IMG/VR virus record: IMGVR_UViG_3300002140_000265
Location: 1 to 64,000 of that record
Source of the DNA: a virus
Reading direction: 5' to 3' (one strand)
DNA: 64,000 nucleotides
A program made the translations under genes and the position numbers. This document shows, in pieces, positions 15,528-22,964 of the stretch (position 1 is the first letter of the stretch; the number at the start of each line of letters is the position of its first letter). The notes under the pieces are model-generated. The model was not told the origin of the DNA, searched no databases, and worked only from the letters and a program-made list of their open reading frames with translations.

Positions 15528-16484
15528 TTATACGATATTGTAGTACTCTTTGTACCACTCAACAAATTTAGCAACACCAACTTCTACTGATGTTGTTGGT
15601 TTATAACCAAGCGCTTGAAGTTTGGTAGTGTCTGACCAGGTAGTTTGTGCATCAGCCGGGTGTTTTTCAACCAATTCTTTAATTGCCTCCTTACCAACGT
15701 TCTTTTCGATTTCACTCACAAAGTCCATGAGTTGAACTTGTTTGCCATAACCTATATTATACACTGTTTTTAGCGGGACTGGTGTATTATTTGCGTGACT
15801 GATAACAATATTAATGCCTTGGATAATATCGTCAATGTAAGTAAAGTCACGAATCATATCACCATAATTAAATAATTTAATTGGTGTACCATCTATGATT
15901 GACTTAGTAAAGCTAAACAGCGCCATGTCTGGGCGACCCCATGGACCGTAGACAGTAAAGAATCGAAGGCCAATGGCAACTGGCAATTTGCTTGACATGA
16001 ACTGAGATTCATTAGCAGCCTTAGAGTATGCGTATGCATTTAGCTGATAACCTAATTTTTCGGTTTCATTCCAAGGCAGTTCATTACCTACCATGACAGC
16101 AGAGGTGGAAGCATAAATTACTCTATCCACTCCACGTTGCTCACAAATCTGAATTAAATTATTAGTGGCAGTAATATTATTATCGATATACAGCTGTGGA
16201 TTATTTAACGAATGTCGAACACCGGCATACGCAGCCAAGTGCACCACGACATCAGGTGCAGCTGAAGTAACTGCATATTCAACATCAACCGTATTAGTAA
16301 TATCACCTCTAATAACCATGATACCATTTTTTTCTAATAAAGAGCTGCGAGCAATCTTTAAATTAGCATCATAGTAATTATTAAAATTATCAATGCCAGT
16401 CACGCGGTGGCCTTCACCGTGGAGCTTTATTGCTGTGTGATATCCAATAAAGCCTGCACAGCCGGTTATTAAAATATTTGCCAT
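15528..16484 (-). CDS. NAD-dependent epimerase, UDP-glucuronate 4-epimerase-like
   Basis: A 318-residue extended short-chain dehydrogenase. N-terminal GCAGFIGYH Rossmann motif (about 8-16), GIDNFNNYYDANLK which is characteristic of UDP-glucuronate 4-epimerases, and the catalytic YAYSK (YxxxK) with an upstream STSAVM serine. It would interconvert UDP-glucuronate and UDP-galacturonate. The partner enzyme UDP-glucose 6-dehydrogenase is encoded at 21343-22149, so together they could take UDP-glucose to UDP-galacturonate. Use on DNA, capsid glycans or host surface is not decided by sequence. Confidence 0.85.
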   Translation of the reverse strand: MANILITGCAGFIGYHTAIKLHGEGHRVTGIDNFNNYYDANLKIARSSLLEKNGIMVIRGDITNTVDVEYAVTSAAPDVVVHLAAYAGVRHSLNNPQLYIDNNITATNNLIQICEQRGVDRVIYASTSAVMVGNELPWNETEKLGYQLNAYAYSKAANESQFMSSKLPVAIGLRFFTVYGPWGRPDMALFSFTKSIIDGTPIKLFNYGDMIRDFTYIDDIIQGINIVISHANNTPVPLKTVYNIGYGKQVQLMDFVSEIEKNVGKEAIKELVEKHPADAQTTWSDTTKLQALGYKPTTSVEVGVAKFVEWYKEYYNIV

Positions 16485-16485
16485 T

Positions 16486-16938
16486 TTATCTTTCGATAGT
16501 TCGAACAGTGATACCTACTTCATCAAACATACTCTTAGAAAATTCCCATGAATCTTGCCATTTTTTAGGAATGCCAGCGGTTTCAGTTATAATTTCTTTA
16601 ATGCCAACTTGTATAATGCCTTTGGCGCACTCAGAGCACGGCGGCAATCCATGAATATAAAGTGATGCACCATCAAGTGAAACACCATTATACGTAGCAT
16701 TATAAATGACATTCATCTCTGCATGGACGACATACATGTACTTAGTAGGTTTATCATCATATCTTTCGGCATAATCAAAAATACCTCTAGGAAAACCGTT
16801 ATAGCCTTGAGCCAAAACATTGCGTTTAGGGCCGACAGCAATTGCGCCTACCTTGGTTGAGGGGTCTTTAGACCATGATGCTACTTCTTTAGCAAGTCGT
16901 AAAAATACATGGTCCCAGCTGTTATGCTCGTTAGACAA
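16486..16938 (-). CDS. cd: dCMP deaminase
   Basis: Zinc deaminase making dUMP from dCMP. The zinc site is clear: HAE in VVHAEMNVIYN and the CxxC of PPCSECAKGI. I place the start at a TTG at 16938, overlapping the previous gene's stop, because it yields the family N-terminus (SNEHNSWDHVFLRLAKEVASWSKDPSTK). An in-frame ATG at 16995 would add 19 unusual residues and overlap the upstream gene by 65 nt. It supplies dUMP to ThyX and sets the dCMP/dUMP balance near a suspected dCMP-modifying enzyme. Confidence 0.85.
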   Translation of the reverse strand: MSNEHNSWDHVFLRLAKEVASWSKDPSTKVGAIAVGPKRNVLAQGYNGFPRGIFDYAERYDDKPTKYMYVVHAEMNVIYNATYNGVSLDGASLYIHGLPPCSECAKGIIQVGIKEIITETAGIPKKWQDSWEFSKSMFDEVGITVRTIER

Positions 16939-17128
16939 ATGTTTTTGATGGTTTCCAGTTGTCCCAGTCGGAGTTTGTATCATTTTTTTCATCATTTAAT
17001 GGTTTGTTGCGGTCAGAGTCGTAGTAATGTTCTGAGTGAACTAGCGTAGATTCATTAGCCCATTTATCGTGAGCTTTGTTCCATTCCTCAGGCGTAACGT
17101 CGTTAAGTCGTTTCTTGGGTTCTGTCAT
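16931..17128 (-). CDS. Small polar protein of unknown function
   Basis: 65 residues, rich in Asp, Asn, Lys and Trp (TPEEWNKAHDKWANES; DWDNWKPSKTFV). GGAAT site upstream of the ATG, 5 nt after the oxygenase-like gene. It overlaps the dCMP deaminase start. No family recognised. Confidence 0.5.
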   Translation of the reverse strand: MTEPKKRLNDVTPEEWNKAHDKWANESTLVHSEHYYDSDRNKPLNDEKNDTNSDWDNWKPSKTFV

Positions 17129-17133
17129 AATTT

Positions 17134-17766
17134 TTATTCCATTGTTTTTGTGTTAAAAATAGCATGGTCCTTATACATGTTAGCACTTTTTTCAATATAC
17201 TCATTATAATTAGCCTTTTGACGGCCATATATAGTTATTAAATGTTTAGTATACCCATGATGAAAATCAGCAGCATGTTTAGTTTTATGATCCCAATACA
17301 TCCATGTGTTTGTATCTTTAGGAAGTGTTTGGTATACTTTTTGGCCATTCAATCTGTAATTAAACGTTGGTTCAATATTAGTGTTATAAAGCATAGATCG
17401 CACACTTAATATTTTTTTATCTGGAAGTGCATCACTGTGTGGTATAACTGTTACAAAATTTGAAACAACTCTAACTATATCGATTTTAATAGGAAATTTA
17501 TCTAGGTTATCAAAAATCGATGGAAATAAGTCAGGCCGATTGACATTTTTCGCATCATATGTCACTATACTCCTTGAATTTATACCAGGCCTAGACCATA
17601 TCTCAAGGCCTTTCCATGGAGAACTCACATTGTTATGTGTTTTTATTACTTTAGGCGTATATGCAGATTCCTTGTTCCACAAATCCCACCAATCATCCCA
17701 GCTTGTAGGCTCAATTAATGGTAGATCTAATGGAGTAGAAATTAAGTCTTTTAAATCATTGCTCAT
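17134..17766 (-). CDS. Putative Fe(II)/2-oxoglutarate oxygenase, paralogue of 8595-9335
   Basis: A 210-residue protein. HSD in VTVIPHSDAL (about 108-117) and a distal His-rich segment WDHKTKHAADFHH with ITIYGR following fit a cupin-type iron site as in aspartyl/asparaginyl beta-hydroxylase-like phage proteins. It shares LxxLxSTPLDLP at the N-terminus and MYKDHAI at the C-terminus with the 8.6-kb protein. First gene after the promoter at 17778-17806, heading the operon that continues to dCMP deaminase, epimerase and UvsX. Substrate unknown. Confidence 0.55.
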   Translation of the reverse strand: MSNDLKDLISTPLDLPLIEPTSWDDWWDLWNKESAYTPKVIKTHNNVSSPWKGLEIWSRPGINSRSIVTYDAKNVNRPDLFPSIFDNLDKFPIKIDIVRVVSNFVTVIPHSDALPDKKILSVRSMLYNTNIEPTFNYRLNGQKVYQTLPKDTNTWMYWDHKTKHAADFHHGYTKHLITIYGRQKANYNEYIEKSANMYKDHAIFNTKTME

Positions 17767-17777
17767 AATATACGTCT

Positions 17778-17806
17778 ATTATACCATGAAAGCATCAAGT
17801 TGTAAA
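17778..17806 (-). promoter_or_regulatory. Early/middle promoter, TTTACA-17-TGGTATAAT
   Basis: Minus strand: TTTACA (17801-17806), 17-bp spacer, TATAAT (17778-17783) with extended TGG. It is embedded in the last codons of the upstream gene and sits 11 nt before the oxygenase-like start. Confidence 0.7.
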
Positions 17807-18834
17807 TCGTTTTTTGCAATATTCGGTTGGCCTTGTCTTTGTTCCCACCCAGACTCCCATCCAGATTTATTACTTATATCGGATGGCACATGATCAAAGG
17901 TGTTATCGCTGCGTGGTACATAGTTTTGGCCAAAGCGAACAAAGTCACACATTACGTCTTCGTTATCACGTGGTGCGCCTCCCATGCGCTCACAGAGAAG
18001 ATCCATGAATTCGTCCGTAGTATACCCGTTTGATAAGAGCTTCATGCATCGTATCGCGTTATTACCAAAGTAGCCATGCGACATATCATCAACTAAATCT
18101 TTGTGGTAGTCACCCATATCATATGAGAATGCAGCATACACAAAGTTAAATCGCTTGTGACCTTGTTCTATGTTATACTCATTCAAATAATCAACTACTT
18201 CTTTATGAGTCCTTTTACGGCCTTCCTTTGGCAACCATTCCATAAAACGATCAACTAAAGGTTCAAGTTCGTTTACCATAAAATCAAGACACGTAACGCC
18301 TTTACGGGGTGACGGTGGCTGGTTGCCAATCGAAGTAAATAAAGGCTTTCCAGATTGCTTTTTCTCAATCATGAAAGCTTTCATATCTTTGATATCACGC
18401 AGCTTACCAAAATGTTGAACTACATTATTGCGATAGCCGTGGTCACGCGTGAACGATGCGCCAGAACCTGTAATACGATGAACAAAGTAAGTATAGAACC
18501 AAGTCTTGGTATCCCAACTTTCAGTAATATAACTATCGACAAGATCCCAGTGTTTTTGGCCGAGAGCTGAGTTTTTAATTTGATGGTGTCTCTTGGGTGT
18601 GTTAACACGAAACTTTAAGTCCTGTAATACATTCGAAAAACCAGCCGCATCGCGTGTGTAACAATCGTAAATGTCAATATATTGCATTAATGGATCATTG
18701 ACTGCTTTATCAGCTTCTGATCCTAGATAAGATATATCGCCCCAGTTGCAATTATCTTGTAACCATTTTGCGCGTGGGTAATAGTAGTTAACTAATACAT
18801 CCAGAGCTTCTTCATTCAGCCATTTGTTTGACAT
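17779..18834 (-). CDS. Unrecognised protein, candidate base-hypermodification transferase (aGPT-pyrophosphorylase-like)
   Basis: 351 residues from the ATG at 18834, which follows GGGAAAAG and gives a 23-nt overlap with the PLP gene. Mostly helical with many aromatic residues. Notable segments are WFYTYFVHRITGSGASF (about 116-132), DHGYRNN, and FVYAAFSYDMGDYH. The general look recalls the helical proteins described as alpha-glutamyl/putrescinyl-thymine pyrophosphorylases or amino-acid:DNA transferases of phages with hypermodified bases, but I cannot establish this without profile comparison. Last gene of the four-gene overlapping operon with a ThyA-like enzyme, which is the main reason for the suggestion. 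Confidence 0.4.
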   Translation of the reverse strand: MSNKWLNEEALDVLVNYYYPRAKWLQDNCNWGDISYLGSEADKAVNDPLMQYIDIYDCYTRDAAGFSNVLQDLKFRVNTPKRHHQIKNSALGQKHWDLVDSYITESWDTKTWFYTYFVHRITGSGASFTRDHGYRNNVVQHFGKLRDIKDMKAFMIEKKQSGKPLFTSIGNQPPSPRKGVTCLDFMVNELEPLVDRFMEWLPKEGRKRTHKEVVDYLNEYNIEQGHKRFNFVYAAFSYDMGDYHKDLVDDMSHGYFGNNAIRCMKLLSNGYTTDEFMDLLCERMGGAPRDNEDVMCDFVRFGQNYVPRSDNTFDHVPSDISNKSGWESGWEQRQGQPNIAKNDLQLDAFMV

Positions 18835-19708
18835 TCTTTTCCCAATCGCGATATGAGTCTGTTTGATCAATAATCGATTTGTTAATAAGCTCTGGCTCAC
18901 GGCCTACGTTCCAAAATAGAATATCTTTATCACTATTCTTAGGTATAAATTTCCATACCTTTCCGTCGTAGGTATCTATGTTAGGAAATGGTGGTAAGTT
19001 CTCTTTTTTCTCGCTTGAAGTAAATGCAAGGTTTTCAGAAATGGGCTTAGCTTTACCAAGTTCACCCGCTTTCATATTACGTGATACACAGACAGATACA
19101 AATTCAGCATCTGGCCAAGCAATCTGAAGCGCGCGGGTGAGCACGCCCGTGGACGTGGCAGTATACACGACATCAGGCGCTGGTATGCGTGAAGCAGACT
19201 TTACAATACCTGCTGTCACACGTTCATGCTTTAATCCAAGAGGAACAAAGAATGCATTCGAATGTTCACTAGCCCATTTCTTTGCAATCAAATTTAGATT
19301 AGGCATTGCAGCAATACGATGAAAAGATACATCAGCCCCACGTTCGATACAACAGGCTTGATGCACTGAAATCTTCTGAGAAGAAGGCATGAACAGTCGC
19401 ACCTTCTTATTATGGCGCTTTGCTACATCAAGGATTGATACACCTGCTAAACCAGTCCTAGGCTGAACATACACAATGGTATCGATATGCTCAGGCAGCG
19501 ATGATATCAAACAATCTCCACCACGTACTTTTGATCCTACAAGAAAATCATCCCGCACCACCCTGATTCCGTCATGTGTCACAATTTCTGGCATTCCATA
19601 AGGATCTTCCCAATCCTTTGCCATCTCTAAATAATATTCTTTTGGATCGCCATAAAACGGATTTATGTCTCGGTTGACCCCGTCAATTACATGGTTATTA
19701 TGCGGCAA
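18812..19708 (-). CDS. Fold-type-II PLP enzyme (ACC deaminase/tryptophan synthase beta-like)
   Basis: A 298-residue protein whose order of motifs matches fold-type-II PLP enzymes: GSKVRGGD with a candidate Schiff-base Lys60, a long alternating alpha/beta region (VYVQPRTGLAGVSILDVAKRHNKKVRLF), and a phosphate-binding segment TATSTGVLTRAL replacing the usual Gly-rich loop. Relatives (ACC deaminase, D-cysteine desulfhydrase, threonine synthase) act on amino-acid substrates. The frame opens with TTG at 19708, overlapping the previous stop; the first in-frame ATG is at 19624. In this operon it may prepare or modify an amino-acid adduct. Reaction unknown. Confidence 0.65.
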   Translation of the reverse strand: MPHNNHVIDGVNRDINPFYGDPKEYYLEMAKDWEDPYGMPEIVTHDGIRVVRDDFLVGSKVRGGDCLISSLPEHIDTIVYVQPRTGLAGVSILDVAKRHNKKVRLFMPSSQKISVHQACCIERGADVSFHRIAAMPNLNLIAKKWASEHSNAFFVPLGLKHERVTAGIVKSASRIPAPDVVYTATSTGVLTRALQIAWPDAEFVSVCVSRNMKAGELGKAKPISENLAFTSSEKKENLPPFPNIDTYDGKVWKFIPKNSDKDILFWNVGREPELINKSIIDQTDSYRDWEKNVKQMAE

Positions 19709-20654
19709 GTGCTGTTACTCCCCAGTTTTTTCTAAAATGAAATGGCGGTGCAATGTGAAAAGACGAACCATGTTCCATAAACGTATTTGCGTATTTCTCA
19801 GGATCCATAGTGTACCATTCTTTTGGTGGCATTACAACTTTACCTTTTGACTCAGTATATAGCATATCAATAAAGTTATTGGTAAGCTCTTGTCGGTCTT
19901 TCCAAGAACCAAAAAAAGGAGTCTTCTTATAAAATCCAGATTTAGGAATGCGTCTTCCTTCAAACTCTACTGGAACTGGAGCAGCAAACCATACATCATC
20001 AGCTAATTCTTTGGCCTGGCTTACATAGTCCTTAATAGTATCTTTTAAAGAAAAATCAGGATAGCGTAAGATGTGGTGCCTAATATCAATTGACCCCATA
20101 CAAAAGGTAGCTTTACCAACAAGTTCGCCAAAATCCTGACGTAATCCTTTTTTTAAAGTTCCAAAAAGGGTTTTACCATCAGCGCGATACACCCGATCGC
20201 CTACGCCGCTAAACGCTATGGTATGCGAATCACCGATTGTGACACCATCAGTCAACAGGTCTTTCTGTTTGAGTGAGGAAATACTTTGTATCCGTTTTGA
20301 TACAAGGTCGCACCATTTCTCAGTAATGCCTTTATATGTAGTAGGAGCATCGAGCCGTTTCTTTAGCATAGCGCCGTAATCTGGCATATCCCAATCTAAA
20401 GACACGATGTTAGTGCAAGACATTACAAGGTTGATTTTATCAAATACTTCCTTATTTGCACCACCAAACAAATTAAGGGTGCCACCAAAATTAGCGCCAT
20501 GCTCAATATATACTACATCAGCATTCTTAATGTACGGAGTGCATTTATGATCTATAGATGCTTTGAGTTGATCTTTCCATAACAAAGACCAACCAAGCAC
20601 ATGCGACTTCTCATTCTTTGGAATGTTTGATATTGGATTAGTGATTACGTTCAT
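19698..20654 (-). CDS. SGNH-hydrolase-like protein (putative esterase/acyltransferase fold)
   Basis: A 318-residue protein. GDSHT (residues 141-145) matches SGNH block I with the nucleophilic serine; CMGSIDIRHH (about 185-194) resembles block III (G-x-x-D-x-R) of SGNH/PC-esterase-like proteins; SSFHIAP near residue 300 could supply the catalytic His. An N-terminal ~130 residues have no recognised domain. It touches the ThyA-like gene at its start (1-nt overlap) and overlaps the PLP gene by 11 nt. A role as acyl/amino-acyl transferase or hydrolase on the modified nucleotide is inference. Confidence 0.5.
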   Translation of the reverse strand: MNVITNPISNIPKNEKSHVLGWSLLWKDQLKASIDHKCTPYIKNADVVYIEHGANFGGTLNLFGGANKEVFDKINLVMSCTNIVSLDWDMPDYGAMLKKRLDAPTTYKGITEKWCDLVSKRIQSISSLKQKDLLTDGVTIGDSHTIAFSGVGDRVYRADGKTLFGTLKKGLRQDFGELVGKATFCMGSIDIRHHILRYPDFSLKDTIKDYVSQAKELADDVWFAAPVPVEFEGRRIPKSGFYKKTPFFGSWKDRQELTNNFIDMLYTESKGKVVMPPKEWYTMDPEKYANTFMEHGSSFHIAPPFHFRKNWGVTALAA

Positions 20655-21301
20655 TAGCTTACAAGATTAAAATGGCGTTCGTACACGTGCAAATTCTGAA
20701 CTTGCCATGTAATAGTACCGGTTTCAACATTTAAAGTATTTGCTACTTGGTGTAAAAGATGCAGCTGCCAGGCATAATCATTCTTATAGCCATAGACGAC
20801 ATCGTTGGAACGCATCTGAACTACACAATGCAACTTACTATCACGAATGTAGTATGTGACTGAATTGGTACAGATGAAGTCGTTTTTGCCATTCTCATTG
20901 TACTCATTCCAAATCGATGGACGAGTGTAGATCATAGACGCACGGCGAGAATCCGGATTAGTTTGTAATTCTTCCACGACTCTTTTAAATTGATTATAAA
21001 ATTTATCTGAGTAAACTAATAAGCCATAGTTTGAATTAATCTCGCCGTGCTTGTTTCCAGTCATTTTCCAGGCAGCAGGTACAGTACCTTCAATATCATT
21101 GACGTTGCTAGACATTGAATTGTACCATCGAAATTCACGCTGGATATATTCATAGCTTGGTTCGCCAAAGATAGCTGGCTCATCAGCTACGAATGATGCA
21201 CCAAGGATCTCAATGGTTTTTGATCCATTACGATCTGTGGTAAAACGCTCATCTGCCAAAGCTTTGACAAAAAGAGTGCGTATATCAGATACCTTTAACA
21301 T
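20654..21301 (-). CDS. ThyA-fold pyrimidine methylase/hydroxymethylase, probable dCMP hydroxymethylase
   Basis: A 215-residue member of the thymidylate synthase fold. Conserved: R119-R120 (phosphate, other subunit), catalytic C144 (FICTN), R164-S165-x-D167 (QMRSNDV) and H205-x-Y207 (NLHVY). The residue aligned with the TS substrate-selecting Asn (E. coli N177; in GLPFN) is Asp175 (GYKND). That Asn-to-Asp change is the known hallmark of T4 gp42-type dCMP hydroxymethylase. The C-terminal ~40 residues of ThyA are missing. ThyX is present elsewhere in the genome, so dTMP synthesis does not depend on this enzyme. First gene of the overlapping operon behind a perfect early promoter. Confidence 0.75.
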   Translation of the reverse strand: MLKVSDIRTLFVKALADERFTTDRNGSKTIEILGASFVADEPAIFGEPSYEYIQREFRWYNSMSSNVNDIEGTVPAAWKMTGNKHGEINSNYGLLVYSDKFYNQFKRVVEELQTNPDSRRASMIYTRPSIWNEYNENGKNDFICTNSVTYYIRDSKLHCVVQMRSNDVVYGYKNDYAWQLHLLHQVANTLNVETGTITWQVQNLHVYERHFNLVS

Positions 21302-21324
21302 TATTACTCCTGAGTTGATTTAAC

Positions 21325-21353
21325 ATTATACAACAGAATCTGTTATTTGTACA
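21325..21353 (-). promoter_or_regulatory. Early/middle promoter, TGTACA-17-TATAAT
   Basis: Minus strand: TGTACA (21348-21353), 17-bp spacer, TATAAT (21325-21330). It overlaps the 3' end of the UDP-glucose dehydrogenase gene and drives the ThyA-like/SGNH/PLP/unknown operon. A GGAG-type site precedes the ATG at 21301. Confidence 0.75.
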
Positions 21354-22149
21354 TAATTTTTTGTTCTTTTTCACGGTCATCTAACTCGTATTCAGCACGC
21401 ATCGTATTATTGGCACTTATAACAGCTTCTAATACTGATAATTTATCACTAAAGTTAACAAAAGCTTGGGTATCTTTAGGAAAACACGCTCCGCCAAACC
21501 CTAGTTTTCCATCAAACCCCGGCACTTTGGTGTGGCTGTGTCCAATACGAGAATCAGCACCTACAGCTTGAATAATTTGATTAAAATTATAACCATTATC
21601 AGCGCACATACTATAAAGTTGATTAAAGAAAGCTACCTTGGTTGCAAGGAAAGAATTAATAGTATATTTTACAACTGAAGCTTCTTCAATAGTCAATTTA
21701 TACGAAGGACAAATATTGCATAGGCTATATTGCTGATAATATCTTTCAAGCGTGTCTGAAGCCCGGGTATCTCCACCAAAAATGTGAAACGGTGGATTAA
21801 TAAATTGTTCAGAAGCCGACTTTTCAGTTAAAAACTCAGGGTTATACACCACACTGCTTGTTGCAAATTCCTTTAACACATCTGGCGGTACTGTAGATTT
21901 AATTACTACCATACTATGATTTAAAAAACCACGTAGCTTTAACTGCTCCATCGTATTACGGATAATACTAAAATCACCCATAGGTGTAGGAACACACACA
22001 AATATTAAGTCGGTGCTAATATCGATATGGTTAACATTATTGTTATACTTTGGATCAATAGTTTGCTTTATTACTTTTGGATTGGTAAATCCATAGTCAA
22101 CAGCTTTACCAACAAATCCATGGCCAATGATTGCAATTTTAAAGTGCAT
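21343..22149 (-). CDS. UDP-glucose/GDP-mannose dehydrogenase-like protein (short form)
   Basis: A 268-residue NAD-dependent sugar-nucleotide dehydrogenase. N-terminal Rossmann IIGHGFVGKAV (about 7-17), FVCVPTP (about 50-56), STVPP, YNPEFLTE, and the catalytic-cysteine motif GFGGACFPKDT near residue 217. It ends soon after the central helix, so the usual C-terminal UDP-binding domain (full length about 390-450 residues) is absent; activity on UDP-glucose therefore needs testing. Pairs logically with the UDP-glucuronate epimerase at 15.5 kb. Follows the NMAD1-like gene directly. Confidence 0.8.
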   Translation of the reverse strand: MHFKIAIIGHGFVGKAVDYGFTNPKVIKQTIDPKYNNNVNHIDISTDLIFVCVPTPMGDFSIIRNTMEQLKLRGFLNHSMVVIKSTVPPDVLKEFATSSVVYNPEFLTEKSASEQFINPPFHIFGGDTRASDTLERYYQQYSLCNICPSYKLTIEEASVVKYTINSFLATKVAFFNQLYSMCADNGYNFNQIIQAVGADSRIGHSHTKVPGFDGKLGFGGACFPKDTQAFVNFSDKLSVLEAVISANNTMRAEYELDDREKEQKIMYK

Positions 22150-22497
22150 TTACAATACCGGGTATTCTTTTGTTTTGCGGTTTAAAAAATCACGCGATGG
22201 ATCTTGACCGTCGATCTTACCGCGTGAATATGACACGGCAAAAGAAGCATAGTTGATCAGATCTTTAAGTGAGTCTTCGACTGATTCGAAGTTAGGTTCG
22301 TAGTTAGGATCGTTTTCCATGGCTTCTAGTACTGACCACAAACGGATTGTTTTAGTATTGATTAGTTCCATAATAGACATCACACCACGAGGGTAGTAGT
22401 CTGCTTGACGGATTCGTGACTTTTCATTTTGATAATCACGAGACTTTCGATCTTGGATTTCTGCACACTCTTGTAAGACTTTAATTGATTCACGCAT
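22150..22497 (-). CDS. DUF1599 / nucleotide-modification-associated domain 1-like protein
   Basis: A 115-residue helical protein: CAEIQDRKSRDYQN at the N-terminus, a central MSIMELINTKTIRLWSVLE, and FESVEDSLKDLINYASFA near residue 80. This order (K-x-x-DY; R/K-rich helix; E-S-x-x-D-x-L-x-D-L-x-N-Y) matches DUF1599, named nucleotide-modification-associated domain 1 because it recurs beside ThyA-like base-modifying enzymes in phages. Biochemical role unknown. It is the second-last gene before the modification operon and lies behind its own early promoter. Confidence 0.65.
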   Translation of the reverse strand: MRESIKVLQECAEIQDRKSRDYQNEKSRIRQADYYPRGVMSIMELINTKTIRLWSVLEAMENDPNYEPNFESVEDSLKDLINYASFAVSYSRGKIDGQDPSRDFLNRKTKEYPVL

Positions 22498-22516
22498 AGC
22501 AACTCCTAAAAATTAT

Positions 22517-22545
22517 ATTATACCATAGATTCGAGCTTATGTACA
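22517..22545 (-). promoter_or_regulatory. Early/middle promoter, TGTACA-17-TGGTATAAT
   Basis: Minus strand: TGTACA (22540-22545), 17-bp spacer, TATAAT (22517-22522), extended TGG. It lies inside the last codons of the nuclease-like gene and 19 nt before the NMAD1-like start, with a TAGGAG ribosome site in between. Confidence 0.75.
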
Positions 22546-22964
22546 CATATATATCGGCCTTTTTCGCCAAATACCCATTTTGCATAACAAATATACCTAT
22601 TCTCATCTCGTTGGAAAAAGATTATATGGTTAGATATATCTTTTTTCCATAACACTTTTCTTTTACGTAAACTATGTTTACCACCATGCAGTACTTCTTC
22701 CATCCATGCATCAGGATCACGATGAACGCCGAATGTTTTTACTTCAACAGAAACACCTTCTGGATTAAATAAATCTTTATAAGGCGTGACATCGTTACTA
22801 TAACCACATTTTTCAATAAGAAAATGTTCAGCGATTAGACCGTTACGAGTGTTTTCATAACTTGAATATCCATCTCGGTATTCTTCAGCCAAATGCTTTT
22901 CTAATTGATCTAAGTCAATATCGCTATCGACAAAAGTATCACCAACTTCAATATTCCACAACAT
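22518..22964 (-). CDS. Putative PD-(D/E)XK-type nuclease
   Basis: A 148-residue protein. RNGLIAEHFLIEKCG (about 41-55) provides a helix with Glu, followed by KDLFNPEGVSVEVKTF where D and the EVK triad fit the PD-(D/E)XK core, then a strand IIFFQRDENRYICYAKWV. The spacing is plausible for a small phage-type endonuclease but no closer family is recognised. One-nt overlap with the AEP-like gene. Could act in recombination, in DNA repair or in degradation of unmodified host DNA. Confidence 0.45.
   Translation of the reverse strand: MLWNIEVGDTFVDSDIDLDQLEKHLAEEYRDGYSSYENTRNGLIAEHFLIEKCGYSNDVTPYKDLFNPEGVSVEVKTFGVHRDPDAWMEEVLHGGKHSLRKRKVLWKKDISNHIIFFQRDENRYICYAKWVFGEKGRYICVHKLESMV

Noticed and set aside
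20654-21301. Plain thymidylate synthase (ThyA) annotation
   Set aside because: The substrate-selecting Asn is replaced by Asp, the C-terminus is missing and ThyX is present, so dCMP hydroxymethylase fits better.
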